A program made the translations under genes and the position numbers. DNA of 64,000 nucleotides from the NCBI RefSeq assembly GCF_036607905.1, contig NZ_CP144555.1, positions 1,798,001 to 1,862,000 of the forward strand, given 5' to 3'. Positions 43,652 to 58,831 of the stretch are shown one piece after another. The notes below the pieces were generated by a model. It was given only the letters and a program-made list of their open reading frames with translations. It was not told the origin of the DNA and ran no database searches. This stretch comes from Streptomyces sp. SCSIO 75703. Lineage in GTDB: Bacteria; Actinomycetota; Actinomycetes; Streptomycetales; Streptomycetaceae. Each line of letters begins with the position of its first letter. Positions within the stretch are counted from its first letter, which is position 1.

Positions 43652-44118
43652 CCGTTCGCGGCCTGGAACATCCAATGCTGCTTCTCGAGGTCCGCCGTGA
43701 CCTGGATGAAGATGTCCTGGCTCACCGGGTCGGGCTCCCCGGTCGCCGCGATCCGCTCCCGCATCCGGTCGATGACCGCGCCCAGCGCCTCCACGATGGT
43801 CCCGACCGCGGCGGTGTCGTCGACCCAGCCCTCCGGGGTGACCCCGATGCCGCTGCCGACGGCCACGGTGGCGGCCCGGCCGTCGGGCGAGACGCCGAGG
43901 GCGGAGGCGCGCTCCGCGACGGTGTCGGAGTGGGCGCGCGCGGTGGCGACGACCTCGTCGAGTTGCAGGTGCACGGATCGGAACCGCTGCCCGACCACGT
44001 TCCAGTGGATCTGCTTCGCCACCAGGGACAGGTCCACCAGGTCGACGAGGGCCCCTTGCAGGGCCTCGGACACGGTCTTCAGGTTCGCGTCGGACAACGG
44101 GCTCTTCACGACGTACAT
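43648..44118 (-). CDS. Dps-family ferritin-like DNA protection protein
   Basis: 156 residues. GGAGGT stands 6 nt before the ATG, an ideal site. Dps core with IHWNVVGQRFRSVHLQLDE, supplying ferroxidase His and Asp/Glu ligands at the dimer interface, and a C-terminal DLEKQHWMFQAAN helix. Position matches DpsB of S. coelicolor (from memory), a short-tailed paralogue of osmotically induced DpsA. It lacks a long Lys-rich tail, so iron storage or shell formation is more likely than tight DNA binding. Confidence 0.92.
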   Translation of the reverse strand: MYVVKSPLSDANLKTVSEALQGALVDLVDLSLVAKQIHWNVVGQRFRSVHLQLDEVVATARAHSDTVAERASALGVSPDGRAATVAVGSGIGVTPEGWVDDTAAVGTIVEALGAVIDRMRERIAATGEPDPVSQDIFIQVTADLEKQHWMFQAANG

Positions 44119-44225
44119 GGGCACACCTCCGCCGGTTCGCCCCCCGCCACTGTGTCCCTCCACGATGACCGCAGCGCAGGGGACCGGCAACCGGCACCCG
44201 CGGCGCGGGGAGGGCGCGGGCACGC

Positions 44226-44277
44226 AAAAACCCCGACCGCACCTCTCCGGTTCTCCCGGAGAACCCCGGCCGGGGCC
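44226..44277 (-). terminator. clgR terminator
   Basis: On the minus strand, CCCCGGCC (44276-44269 region) pairs with GGTCGGGG ahead of TTTTT (44230-44226). A smaller GGTTCTC/GAGAACC hairpin is nested inside. It lies 50 bp after the clgR stop and ahead of dps. Confidence 0.7.
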
Positions 44278-44328
44278 TCACACGTGCCGGACGGACGGCG
44301 GGCCGTCCCGCGCGCACGCGCTCGACGA

Positions 44329-44709
44329 TCAGGCGGCGACGACGTCCACGGCCTCGGCGGGCGCCTTGATGGTCACCCGCTCCGGCGGCACACCGGTCAC
44401 CGACACGGGGCCCAGCATCGGACGCACCGGGGCGGGCACGGTCTCACTGGGCGTGGCGGCGGCGGACTGGGCCAGCTCGGCGAGGGCGAGTTCGTCGCTG
44501 ACCTCGCGCATCAGCTCGGACATCCGCACGTCCAGCGCGTCGCAGATGGCGGAGAGCAGTTCGGAGGAAGCCTCCTTCTGCCCCCGCTCCACCTCGGAGA
44601 GGTAGCCGAGCGAGACACGGGCGGACGAGGAGACTTCACGCAGGGTACGGCCCTGACGCTGGCGCTGCCGACGCAGCACGTCACCCAGCAGGCGACGGAG
44701 CAGAATCAT
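44329..44709 (-). CDS. clgR: ClgR-type transcriptional regulator of clp genes
   Basis: 126 residues from ATG 44709 (GGGAG 6 nt upstream). XRE helix-turn-helix with [29 protein letters not shown] and [13 protein letters not shown]. In Streptomyces ClgR activates clpP1P2, clpC and lon, and the same order pgsA-cinA-clgR is known in mycobacteria (established). The protein ends in VVAA; two C-terminal alanines are the reported ClpP degron of Streptomyces ClgR, allowing feedback destruction. It is separated by 109 bp from cinA and probably has its own promoter. Confidence 0.9.
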   Translation of the reverse strand: MILLRRLLGDVLRRQRQRQGRTLREVSSSARVSLGYLSEVERGQKEASSELLSAICDALDVRMSELMREVSDELALAELAQSAAATPSETVPAPVRPMLGPVSVTGVPPERVTIKAPAEAVDVVAA

Positions 44710-44818
44710 CGGTGGCTCCCTCCTCGGGCCGCGTAACCGCATCCTTCTCGCCCCACCGTACCGCCTCGCGCAGCGGCCGTGCGGGGAGCGATGTCGTGTT
44801 CTCTCTGGGCTGTAAACA

Positions 44819-45376
44819 TCAAAACCCCCCGTTCCGTTCCGTATCCTGTGCCCGCTCGTTCCCGGTCTGTTCGCCCGCCAGCTCCGTGAGGAGAAGGGCG
44901 AGCACGCTCCGTACGCTCTCCATACGAATTTCCGCGCGGTTGCCGTTCAACCGCAGCTCCTCCACTTTTCCGCCAGAGGCGGAACCCTCATTCGTCCCGA
45001 ATGATCCGCCGGCCGGCCCCTCGACGGCCACGTAGACCGTGCCGACCGGCTGTCCGTCCTGGGGGTCCGGGCCGGCGACGCCCGTCGTGGCCAGGCCCCA
45101 GTCGGCACCGAGCAGCCGCCGTACGCCTGCCGCCATCTGGGCGGCGACCTGCGGGTCCACCGCTCCCCGCTGGGCGAGCAGTTCGGCGTCGACGCCGAGC
45201 AGGTCCCGCTTCAGCTCCGTCGCGTAGGGGGTGACCGCGCCCCGGAAGACCCGGGAGGCGCCCGGCACGTCCGTGATCCCCGCCGCCACCAGGCCGCCCG
45301 TGAGCGACTCCGCGACCGCGAGGGTCCGGCCCTGCGCCGTGAGCAGCCGCACCACTTCCGCGGCCGGTGAACTCAC
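44819..45376 (-). CDS. CinA C-terminal-domain protein (nicotinamide-nucleotide amidase)
   Basis: 185 residues from GTG 45376, overlapping the pgsA stop (GTGA). Single CinA_C/PncC domain: [26 protein letters not shown] and [25 protein letters not shown]. It is expected to deamidate nicotinamide mononucleotide in pyridine nucleotide salvage. The N-terminal MoCF-like domain of full CinA is absent. The last 20 residues are Glu/Asn/Arg-rich. Confidence 0.92.
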   Translation of the reverse strand: MSSPAAEVVRLLTAQGRTLAVAESLTGGLVAAGITDVPGASRVFRGAVTPYATELKRDLLGVDAELLAQRGAVDPQVAAQMAAGVRRLLGADWGLATTGVAGPDPQDGQPVGTVYVAVEGPAGGSFGTNEGSASGGKVEELRLNGNRAEIRMESVRSVLALLLTELAGEQTGNERAQDTERNGGF

Positions 45377-46290
45377 CCGTCCGTCTCCTTCAACGCCGCC
45401 GCGCGCTCGGCGATTCCCCGCCGGCGCAGCAGGACCGCCTGCCGTACGTAGTCCAGTCCGGTGGCCACCGTGAGCACCACGGCGGCGGCCATCACCCAGA
45501 ACCTCAGGGTGGCCAGGGGTCCCGTGAGCGCCAGCACGTACATGCCGACGGCCACGCCCTGGGTGAGGGTCTTCAGCTTGCCGCCCCGGCTCGCCGGGAT
45601 GACGCCGTACCGGATGACGAGGAAACGCAGGAGGGTGATCCCGAGTTCCCGGCCGAGGATGACCGCCGTCACCCACCACGGCAGATCGCCGAGGGCGGAG
45701 AGGCAGATCAGTGCCGCGCCCATGATCGCCTTGTCGGCGATGGGGTCGGCGATCTTCCCGAAGTCGGTGACGAGGTTGTAGGTGCGTGCCAGGTGCCCGT
45801 CGAACAGGTCGGTGATCATGGCGACGGCGAAGGCCGCCCAGGCGAACGAGCGCCAGGCCGGGTCGAAGCCGCCGTTGCCGAGCATGAGCGCGACGAAGGC
45901 CGGTACGAGGAGCAGCCGGAGCATGGTCAGGAAGTTGGCGATGTTCCAGACGCTGGCCTGGTTGACCGCGGCGGCCGTGATCTTCGCGCCGCGTCCGGCG
46001 GCACCGCCCTCGGCCGTCCCCCGCCCGGCCCCGCCGTCCTCGGACACGCCCGGCCCGGCGGCACCGTCCTCGGCCCGGCCCAGGGGGCCGCGGTCCGGTG
46101 AGCCACGGTCCGCGGTCCTCCGCCGCGGGGTCCCCCGGTCCGCGGACCCGCGCTCTGGCGACCCGCGCCCGGGGCCGCCGCCGGGGGCGTGCGCCGCGGC
46201 GGTGCCCTCGGCCGCGCGCGCCACCGCGCGCGGACCGGTCCCGCGCGCCCCGGGGGAGCCCCCCGCGGCGGACGCCGGCACTCCGGTCAT
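45373..46290 (-). CDS. pgsA: CDP-alcohol phosphatidyltransferase (PgsA-type)
   Basis: 305 residues from ATG 46290 with GGAGG upstream, overlapping the rimO stop. The full catalytic motif D-x2-DG-x2-AR-x8-G-x3-D-x3-D is readable as [27 protein letters not shown]. Four or more membrane helices. By family and position it makes phosphatidylglycerophosphate from CDP-diacylglycerol and glycerol-3-phosphate. The first 105 residues are a low-complexity Gly/Arg/Pro/Asp extension with repeated DRG units, absent from most PgsA proteins. Confidence 0.92.
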   Translation of the reverse strand: MTGVPASAAGGSPGARGTGPRAVARAAEGTAAAHAPGGGPGRGSPERGSADRGTPRRRTADRGSPDRGPLGRAEDGAAGPGVSEDGGAGRGTAEGGAAGRGAKITAAAVNQASVWNIANFLTMLRLLLVPAFVALMLGNGGFDPAWRSFAWAAFAVAMITDLFDGHLARTYNLVTDFGKIADPIADKAIMGAALICLSALGDLPWWVTAVILGRELGITLLRFLVIRYGVIPASRGGKLKTLTQGVAVGMYVLALTGPLATLRFWVMAAAVVLTVATGLDYVRQAVLLRRRGIAERAAALKETDG

Positions 46291-47759
46291 CTGCCCGCCT
46301 CCTCGCTCCGCCCGGATGAACCGTGCAGCGGCTCGGCCACCAGGTCGACACCCTCCGTGCCGACCACCTTCGCGTCGACCATACGGCCGACCCGCAGGCC
46401 CTCGCCGCTCGTGAGGAGCACCTGGCCATCCGTCTCGGGGGCCTGGTGGGCGGCGCGGCCGTGCACGCCCTCCTCCTCGTCGACGGATTCCACCAGCACG
46501 CGGACGGTCTCCCCGACGCGGTCCTCGGCGCGCTGCGAGACGAGTTCCTCGGCCAGCCGGGAGACCCGGTCCAGGCGTTCGGCGACGACGTCGGCGTCGA
46601 GCTTGTCGTCGTAGGTGGCCGCCTCCGTGCCCTCCTCGTCGGAGTAGCCGAAGACGCCGATGGCGTCGAGCCGCGCGTGGTCGAGGAACCGCTCCAGTTC
46701 GGCGAGGTCGTCGTCGGACTCGCCGGGGAAGCCGACGATGAAGTTGGAGCGCACGCCGGCCTCGGGGGCCTTGCTCCGGATGGTGTCGAGCAGTTCGAGG
46801 AAGCGGTCGGTGTCGCCGAAGCGGCGCATCGCCCGCAGCACGCCGGGCGCGGAGTGCTGGAAGGACAGGTCGAAGTAGGGCGCGACCTTCGGCGTGGAGG
46901 TCAGCACCTCGATGAGGCCGGGGCGCATCTCCGCGGGCTGGAGGTAGCTGACGCGCACTCGTTCGATGCCGTCGACCTCGGCCAGTTCGGGCAGCAGGGA
47001 CTCCAGCAGGCGGATGTCGCCGAGGTCCTTGCCGTAGGAGGTGTTGTTCTCGGAGACCAGCATGATCTCCCGGACGCCCTGTCCGGCCAGCCAGCGGGTC
47101 TCGTTGAGCACGTCGCTGGGGCGGCGCGAGATGAAGGAGCCGCGGAAGGAGGGGATGGCGCAGAAGGAACAGCGCCGGTCGCAGCCGGAGGCGAGCTTCA
47201 CCGAGGCGACCGGGGCGCCGTCGAGCCGGCGGCGCAGGGGCGCGCGGGGGCCGGAGGCGGGGGCGAGGCCGTCGGGGAGGTCGGCGGGGGCGTGTCCGGG
47301 CAGCGCGACGGCGGCGCCGGCCTCCTGGCGTTCGGCGGGGCTGATGGGGAGCAGCTTGCGTCGGTCGCGGGGGGTGTGGGCGGCGTGGATGCCGCCTCCC
47401 AGGATGGTCCGCAGCCGGTCGGAGATGTCGGCGTAGTCGTCGAAGCCGAGCACGCCGTCGGCCTCGGGGAGGGCCTCGGCCAGTTCCTTGCCGTAGCGTT
47501 CGGCCATGCAGCCCACGGCCACCACGGCCTGGGTCCTGCCGTGGCCCTTGAGGTCGTTGGCCTCCAGGAGGGCGTCGACGGAGTCCTTCTTGGCGGCCTC
47601 GACGAAGCCGCACGTGTTCACGACGGCGACGTCCGCTTCCTCGGCGTCCTCGACGAGCTTCCAGCCGTCCGCCTCCAGACGGCCTGCCAGCTCCTCCGAG
47701 TCCACCTCGTTACGGGCGCAGCCAAGGGTGACGAGTGCGACGGTACGGCTTTCAGGCAT
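46287..47759 (-). CDS. rimO: ribosomal protein S12 methylthiotransferase
   Basis: 490 residues from ATG 47759. N-terminal domain [22 protein letters not shown], with cysteines also in [13 protein letters not shown] and GCMAERYG; radical-SAM motif CDRRCSFC followed by [13 protein letters not shown]-terminal TRAM domain. It methylthiolates an Asp of ribosomal protein S12. An insert of about 40 Pro/Ala/Arg-rich residues (about 135-180) between the first domain and the radical-SAM core makes it longer than the E. coli enzyme. Overlaps pgsA by ATGA. Confidence 0.95.
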   Translation of the reverse strand: MPESRTVALVTLGCARNEVDSEELAGRLEADGWKLVEDAEEADVAVVNTCGFVEAAKKDSVDALLEANDLKGHGRTQAVVAVGCMAERYGKELAEALPEADGVLGFDDYADISDRLRTILGGGIHAAHTPRDRRKLLPISPAERQEAGAAVALPGHAPADLPDGLAPASGPRAPLRRRLDGAPVASVKLASGCDRRCSFCAIPSFRGSFISRRPSDVLNETRWLAGQGVREIMLVSENNTSYGKDLGDIRLLESLLPELAEVDGIERVRVSYLQPAEMRPGLIEVLTSTPKVAPYFDLSFQHSAPGVLRAMRRFGDTDRFLELLDTIRSKAPEAGVRSNFIVGFPGESDDDLAELERFLDHARLDAIGVFGYSDEEGTEAATYDDKLDADVVAERLDRVSRLAEELVSQRAEDRVGETVRVLVESVDEEEGVHGRAAHQAPETDGQVLLTSGEGLRVGRMVDAKVVGTEGVDLVAEPLHGSSGRSEEAGR

Positions 47760-47921
47760 GCGCTCAAGACTACTTCGTCCGGCCGACGCCCCACGTCGAC
47801 GGGGGCGTGGCCCGCCCGTCGCCCCCGTGTGCCCCCTCCGTGGCAGCCGCCCCGCCGCGCACGCCCGGGGAGGGCGGTGCCGGGTACCGTCCCGCCTCAC
47901 CGGCCGGGCGGTGAAGGCGGC

Positions 47922-48755
47922 TCAGCCGACCTGCGGGTCGCCCTTGGTGTAGGTCAGCCGCTCCACGGCGCCGGGCTGGAAGTCGTCGTCGATCTTCTTG
48001 CCGTTGACGTAGAGCTGGATCGCGCCGGCGTCGCCGAGGACGAGGTCGACCTTCTCGCTGTCCTGGAAGGTCTTGGAGTCGCCCTGCTGGAGCAGACCGT
48101 CGAAGAGCAGCCGGCCGTTGTGGTCCTTGGCCGAGATCCAGCTCCGGCCCTCGGCGGCGCTGACCTGGACGGTCACCTTGTCGCGGGGGGCCGCGGCGAT
48201 GGCGCTGTCGCTCGGTTCCGGGCGGGGTTCGGCGGGCGTGGCCGACGGCGAGGGCGCGGTGGCCTCGGCGCTGGGCTGGGCGCCCTCGGCGACGCTGGCC
48301 TCGGAGCCGCCGCCGTCGCCGCCCTTGACGACCGTGAAGCCGACGAACCCGACCACGGCGACGATGGCGGCGACCATGGCGGCGGTCCAGTTGGGGCCGC
48401 GCCGCTCGGGACGGATGCGTTCCGCCTCGAACAGGGGTGCGGCGGAGGTCGGGGCCGGGCGTCCGCCGTGGTCGGCGTCGAACCGTGCCACCAGGCCGGC
48501 CGGGTCCAGCCCGACCGCCTTGGCCAGCGTCCTGATGTGGCCGCGGGCGTACACGTCGCCGCCGCAGGGCGTGAAGTCGTCGGCCTCGATGGCGTGCACG
48601 ATCGCGATGCGGACACGGGTGGCGGTGCTGACGTCGTCGACGGTCATCCCGGCGTCGACGCGCGCCCGTCGCAGGGCACTGCCGACGGAGGGGCGGTCTG
48701 CGCCGGAAACGTCTTCGAAGGGACGCTCGTTTTCAGGGGAGTTGCCGTTGGACAC
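47922..48755 (-). CDS. RodZ-like helix-turn-helix membrane protein
   Basis: 277 residues from GTG 48755 (AAAGG 8 nt upstream). N-terminal HTH_25 domain with SVGSALRRARVDAGMTVDDVSTATRVRIAIVHAIE and VYARGHIRTLAKAVGLDP, one membrane helix (AAMVAAIVAVVGFVGFTVV), a Ser/Pro/Ala linker and a C-terminal DUF4115 beta domain with LFDGLLQQGDSKTFQ and LYVNGK. The architecture matches RodZ, which ties MreB to the wall in rods; in Streptomyces its link to apical growth or sporulation is not clear. Lies between rimO and ftsK. Confidence 0.9.
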   Translation of the reverse strand: MSNGNSPENERPFEDVSGADRPSVGSALRRARVDAGMTVDDVSTATRVRIAIVHAIEADDFTPCGGDVYARGHIRTLAKAVGLDPAGLVARFDADHGGRPAPTSAAPLFEAERIRPERRGPNWTAAMVAAIVAVVGFVGFTVVKGGDGGGSEASVAEGAQPSAEATAPSPSATPAEPRPEPSDSAIAAAPRDKVTVQVSAAEGRSWISAKDHNGRLLFDGLLQQGDSKTFQDSEKVDLVLGDAGAIQLYVNGKKIDDDFQPGAVERLTYTKGDPQVG

Positions 48756-49016
48756 GGGGGCGCCTTTCGAGCGTATAGCCGCCTGTGCTGGGGATTCAGT
48801 CTAGGGGGGGTGCAAATGGGTGGGGCAACCGGGCGGTGCGCTGCGTACGCCATCGGAATGGGCCCCGCACCCCGATGGTCGACTACCTCTTTGTGGCTTC
48901 CCTCACGTTGACGTAGATCATGGGGAAACGGTTGCTCAATGATCGCTAACGGGTGAGTCACGATCGGCCGGACGGCCGCCCGGGGCCGCCGGACGGCGGA
49001 CCCCGACGTACCGTGC

Positions 49017-51755
49017 CTACCCTTCAGACTCCCCCCGGATCACGGCGAGCACGCCCTCCAGTTCGTCGGGCTTCACGAGAACGTCACGCGCCTTGGACCC
49101 CTCGCTCGGTCCCACGATGCTCCGCGACTCCATGAGGTCCATGAGCCGGCCCGCCTTGGCGAAGCCGACGCGCAGCTTGCGCTGGAGCATGGAGGTCGAG
49201 CCGAACTGGGTGGAGACGACCAGCTCGGCGGCCTGGCAGAGCAGGTCGAGGTCGTCGCCGATGTCCTCGTCGATCTCCTTCTTCTGCTGGGTGCCGACGA
49301 CCACGTCGTCCCGGAAGACGGGCGTCATCTGGTCCTTGCAGTGCCGGACCACCGCCGCGACCTCCTCCTCGGTCACGAAGGCGCCCTGCATGCGGGTCGG
49401 CTTGTTCGCGCCCATCGGCAGGAACAGTCCGTCGCCCTTGCCGATCAGCTTCTCGGCGCCGGGCTGGTCGAGGATGACCCGCGAGTCCGCGAGGGAGGAG
49501 GTGGCGAACGCGAGCCGGGAGGGCACGTTCGCCTTGATCAGGCCGGTGACGACGTCGACGGAGGGCCGCTGGGTGGCGAGCACCAGGTGGATGCCGGCGG
49601 CGCGCGCGAGCTGCGTGATGCGGACGATGGCGTCCTCGACGTCCCGGGGGGCGACCATCATCAGGTCGGCCAGCTCGTCCACGATCACCAGCAGGTACGG
49701 GTACGGCTGGAGTTCGCGTTCGCTGCCCTCGGGCGGGGTGACCTTGCCCTCGCGCACGGCGCGGTTGAAGTCGTCGATGTGCCGGTAGCCGTAGGCGGCG
49801 AGGTCGTCGTAGCGCAGGTCCATCTCGCGCACGACCCACTGGAGGGCCTCGGCGGCCCGCTTGGGGTTGGTGATGATCGGCGTGATCAGGTGCGGGATGC
49901 CCTCGTACGCGGTCAGCTCGACGCGCTTGGGGTCGACGAGGATCATCCGTACGTCCTCGGGCGTCGCCCGCATCATCACCGACGTGATCAGGCAGTTGAT
50001 GCAGGACGACTTGCCGGAGCCGGTGGCGCCGGCGACCAGCATGTGCGGCATCTTCGCCAGGGAGTGCATGACGTAGCCGCCCTCGACGTCCTTGCCGAAG
50101 GCGACCAGCATCGGATCGTCGTCCTCGGCGGACTCGGCGAGCCGCAGCACGTCCCCGAGGTTCACCATCTCCCGGTCGGTGTTGGGGATCTCGATGCCCA
50201 CCGCGGACTTGCCGGGGATCGGACTGATGATCCGCACGTCGGGGCTGGCGACGGCGTACGCGATGTTCTTGGTCAGGGCGGTGATCCGCTCGACCTTCAC
50301 GGCGGGGCCGAGTTCGACCTCGTAGCGCGTGACCGTCGGGCCGCGGGTGAAGCCGGTGACCCGGGCGTCGACCTTGAACTCGGTGAAGACGGTGGTCAGC
50401 GAGTCGACCACGGCGTCGTTGGCGGCGCTGCGCGCCTTGCCGGGCCCGCCGCGGGTGAGCAGGTCGAGGGAGGGCAGCGAGTAGGTGATGTCGCCGGAGA
50501 GCTGGAGCTGCTCGGCGCGCGGCGGAAGTTCCCGTTCCTGCGGACGCGGGTCCTTGGTGAGGTCGGGGACGGGGGTCCGGCCCGACTGCCCCGCGGGCGG
50601 CTCCTGGCGGAGCTTGCCCGGCTGGGGGCGGGCGGCCGGCACCGGGGTCGGCGTGGTCGGCTCGCGGTCGCCGGGGGTGACGCCCTGGGTGAGGTCGGCG
50701 ACCAGCGGCGAGGGCGGCATCCCGTGCAGCACGGCGCCGTCCAGCGCGGCGGCCGCGGCGGCGGCCACGTCCACGGCGTCCAGCGACCGGCCCGGGTCGG
50801 GCTGCGGCGCGGCGGACCGGCGGGACCCGCGGCGGCGCCGTTCCAGGGCCTCCTGCTCGGCGGCGTCGGGGTCGTGCGGGTCGGCGCCCCGGCCCCGCCC
50901 GCGGGAACGCTCGGGCAGCGCCTCGCGCCACTGCTCCTCGTACCGTTCGTCGTCGTCGGTGAAGGCGCCGGCCTCCGCCTGCGGGTCGTGCAGCAGGCCG
51001 AGGCGCACACCGAGCGCCCGCAGTCGCTGCGGGACGGCGTTGACCGGGGTGGCGGTGACGACCAGCAGGCCGAAGACGGTGAGCAGCACGAGCAGCGGCA
51101 CCGCGAGGACGTCGGTCATCATGAACGACAGCGGGGTCGCCGCGCCCCAGCCGATGAGGCCGCCGGCGTCCCTTATCGCCTGCATCCCGGCGCTGCGGGC
51201 CGGCGAGCCGCAGGCGATGTGCACCTGCCCGAGCACGCCGACGACCAGCGCGGACAGGCCGATCACGATCCGGCCGTTGGCCTCCGGCTGTTCCGGGTGG
51301 CGGATGAGGCGCACGGCCATGCCGCCCAGCAGCAGCGGCACCAGCAGGTCGAGCCGGCCGAAGGCGCCGGTCACCAGGATCTCGACGAGATCGCCGACCG
51401 GGCCCCTGAGGTCGGCCCAGGTGCCGGCCGCGACGATGAGGGTGAGACCGAGCAGCAGCAGCGCCACGCCGTCCTTGCGGTGGGCGGGGTCCAGGTTCCG
51501 GGCGCCCTGTCCTATGCCGCGGAAGACGGCGCCGACGGCGTGCGCGAGCCCCAGCCAGAGGGCGCGCGCGAGCCGGTAGACGCCCCCGGTCGGACTGGGC
51601 GCCGGCTTGGGCGCGGCCTTCTTCGCGGGCGCCCGCTTGGCCGGTGCCTTCTTGGCGGGCGCCTTCTTCGCGGCGGCCTTCCTCGCCGGAGCCTTCGAGG
51701 GAGCCGCCGCCTTCCTGGCGGGCTGCTTCTTGGCTGCGGAGGGACGTGAGGCCAT
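49017..51755 (-). CDS. ftsK: DNA translocase FtsK/SpoIIIE
   Basis: 912 residues from ATG 51755. A Lys/Ala/Pro-rich N-terminus (repeated AKKAPAKK units, about 5-60) precedes four membrane helices (about 95-250), a roughly 200-residue Pro/Arg linker, and the motor: GATGSGKSSCINCL Walker A, LLVIVDELADLMM Walker B, ATQRPSVDVVTGLIKANVPSR. The C-terminal winged-helix gamma domain (about 845-905) reads DNA polarity sequences. It pumps chromosomes through closing septa, important for the many synchronous septa of sporulating hyphae. Confidence 0.97.
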   Translation of the reverse strand: MASRPSAAKKQPARKAAAPSKAPARKAAAKKAPAKKAPAKRAPAKKAAPKPAPSPTGGVYRLARALWLGLAHAVGAVFRGIGQGARNLDPAHRKDGVALLLLGLTLIVAAGTWADLRGPVGDLVEILVTGAFGRLDLLVPLLLGGMAVRLIRHPEQPEANGRIVIGLSALVVGVLGQVHIACGSPARSAGMQAIRDAGGLIGWGAATPLSFMMTDVLAVPLLVLLTVFGLLVVTATPVNAVPQRLRALGVRLGLLHDPQAEAGAFTDDDERYEEQWREALPERSRGRGRGADPHDPDAAEQEALERRRRGSRRSAAPQPDPGRSLDAVDVAAAAAAALDGAVLHGMPPSPLVADLTQGVTPGDREPTTPTPVPAARPQPGKLRQEPPAGQSGRTPVPDLTKDPRPQERELPPRAEQLQLSGDITYSLPSLDLLTRGGPGKARSAANDAVVDSLTTVFTEFKVDARVTGFTRGPTVTRYEVELGPAVKVERITALTKNIAYAVASPDVRIISPIPGKSAVGIEIPNTDREMVNLGDVLRLAESAEDDDPMLVAFGKDVEGGYVMHSLAKMPHMLVAGATGSGKSSCINCLITSVMMRATPEDVRMILVDPKRVELTAYEGIPHLITPIITNPKRAAEALQWVVREMDLRYDDLAAYGYRHIDDFNRAVREGKVTPPEGSERELQPYPYLLVIVDELADLMMVAPRDVEDAIVRITQLARAAGIHLVLATQRPSVDVVTGLIKANVPSRLAFATSSLADSRVILDQPGAEKLIGKGDGLFLPMGANKPTRMQGAFVTEEEVAAVVRHCKDQMTPVFRDDVVVGTQQKKEIDEDIGDDLDLLCQAAELVVSTQFGSTSMLQRKLRVGFAKAGRLMDLMESRSIVGPSEGSKARDVLVKPDELEGVLAVIRGESEG

Positions 51756-51919
51756 GGGTGTGAGGTTACCGGGGGAGACGCCGGTCGACACGTGTGCCCA
51801 CCGCTTCACCCGATCGTGTCGTCCCGCCAGAGCTGTGGAAGTGACAGCTCCGGTACGGGGGTTGACGGGGCCTCACGGGCCGCCACGCCGGGCGGGTCCG
51901 GCGCCTTCGCGGGGCGGGG

Positions 51920-52597
51920 TCAGTTCGCCCCGTTCCGGGCGCCGGAGGAGCCCGGCTCCAGGGCGTCCAGGGCCCGCCGCAAACCGGTGAGCTTGCGCTC
52001 CAGATGGGCCGCCGTCGCCACCGCCGCCGCGTCCGTCGACTCGTCACCGAGCTGCTTGGACAGCGCCTCCGCCTGCTCCTCGACGGCCGCCAGCCGCGCC
52101 GACAGCTCGGCGATCAGACCCGCCGGCTCCTTGGCCTCGCCGCCGCCCGCGGCCTTGCCGCTGCCCTCCAACTGCAGGCGCAGCAGCGCCGCCTGCTCCC
52201 GGAGCTGGCAGTTCTTCATGTACAGCTCGACGAAGACCGACACCTTCGCGCGCAGCACCCACGGGTCGAACGGCTTGGAGATGTAGTCCACCGCGCCCGC
52301 CGCGTACCCGCGGAAGGTGTGGTGGGGCCCGTGGTTGATCGCGGTGAGGAAGATGATCGGGATGTCCCGGGTCCGTTCCCGGCGCTTGATGTGGGCGGCG
52401 GTCTCGAAACCGTCCATGCCCGGCATCTGCACATCCAGCAGAATCACCGCGAAGTCGTCCGTGAGCAGTGCTTTGAGCGCTTCCTCCCCGGACGATGCCC
52501 GGACCAGCGTCTGATCGAGCGCCGAGAGGATCGCCTCCAGCGCCAGCAGATTCTCCGGCCGGTCATCGACCAGGAGGATCTTGGCCTTCTGCACCAT
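51920..52597 (-). CDS. osaB: response regulator OsaB
   Basis: 225 residues. GGAGGG 6 nt before the ATG. Receiver domain with LLVDDRPENLLALEAIL and phosphoacceptor Asp55 in VILLDVQMPGMDG, then a long helical stretch (about 130-215) with heptad-like LREQAALLRLQLEG and RLAAVEEQAEALSKQL, and no DNA-binding domain. In S. coelicolor OsaB is needed for development after osmotic shock (established). Its output probably works through coiled-coil protein contact. Same strand as osaA, 354 bp downstream of it. Confidence 0.93.
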   Translation of the reverse strand: MVQKAKILLVDDRPENLLALEAILSALDQTLVRASSGEEALKALLTDDFAVILLDVQMPGMDGFETAAHIKRRERTRDIPIIFLTAINHGPHHTFRGYAAGAVDYISKPFDPWVLRAKVSVFVELYMKNCQLREQAALLRLQLEGSGKAAGGGEAKEPAGLIAELSARLAAVEEQAEALSKQLGDESTDAAAVATAAHLERKLTGLRRALDALEPGSSGARNGAN

Positions 52598-52951
52598 GGC
52601 CCGCCCTCCTCGCCCCGGCGTGGGGCCTCCCCAGTCCGCAGGACTTGGGGCAGCACCGGCGGGTGCCGCCCCGGGGGACGACTCCCTTGCGCCGCCCGTC
52701 CTCGTGCCGGTCATCGTAGCCGCACCCCGCCTGTCGCCACACCCTGTCACCGCGATGTCACCGTGCACACAGCAAGAACGCGGCCGAAGCCGAGAAGGTT
52801 CCCCGGAACCCGTGTCATCACACGGCTTCGCGCACATCCGCACGCCAACCCGCACAGGTCCCGCCGGTTCCCGTCACGCTCCCGCCTCCACCGTCGCACA
52901 CCCTCCCACGAGCGGACGGGCGGCACCCGCGCGCCGCCCGTCCGCCCCGGC
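52598..52951. other. osaA-osaB intergenic region
   Basis: 354 bp with no gene that I can support. It contains the osaA terminator-like stem at its right end and, before osaB, two TGTCACC repeats (52745, 52756) spaced 11 bp, one helical turn, which could be a regulator site. Confidence 0.5.
52912..52945 (-). terminator. osaA terminator-like hairpin
   Basis: GCGGACGGGCGGC (52912-52924) and GCCGCCCGTCCGC (52933-52945) form a perfect 13-bp stem with an 8-nt loop, 6 bp beyond the osaA stop. No T run. Confidence 0.65.
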
Positions 52952-58435
<5,484 letters not shown>

Positions 58436-58831
58436 TGTGTCCCTCCCGCAGGGGTTCGACCGTCACTGCTGTACCCGGTACCACCGCCTGGTGGACCGGT
58501 TTCCGCCACGTGCTGTGTACTTTCCGTGTGCTCCGGCCGTCCCCGCCGGGCGCCTCCCGGACCGCTGTCCGGGGCGCTCGGCGGCCGTACGGCCTCCCCC
58601 CACCATCACATGGAGCCTGCCCAGTGTTTCACCCCGGCCGAACCCGGCCATAACAGTTCGGCAGCTTCGCACATCGTCCGCACACCCTCGGAGCGGAAAC
58701 ACCGCGGACCGGCCTCCGGTCGGACGGCGAAGGTAAGTAACCTTGCATCGGGCTGTCCAGCCGTGCCGGGGTCCGTCCGGCCTGGGCGGCGACACGGACG
58801 ACGAGCGGGCATCGGAGGGGCGGCCGGAGAG
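58436..58831. promoter_or_regulatory. divergent osaA / osaC control region
   Basis: 396 bp between divergent starts with no gene that I can support. Features: GGGTAC on the minus strand near 58476-58481, the -10 pattern of SigB-type promoters, though I see no good GTTT -35 at the right distance; and the short inverted repeat AAGGT-AAGTA-ACCTT at 58730-58744, 88 bp before osaC, in a locally A/T-rich patch. Confidence 0.45.

Noticed and set aside
58728..58746. Iron box (DmdR/IdeR) before osaC
   Set aside because: AAGGT...ACCTT resembles the outer parts of the iron-box pattern, but the centre is 2 bp too short.
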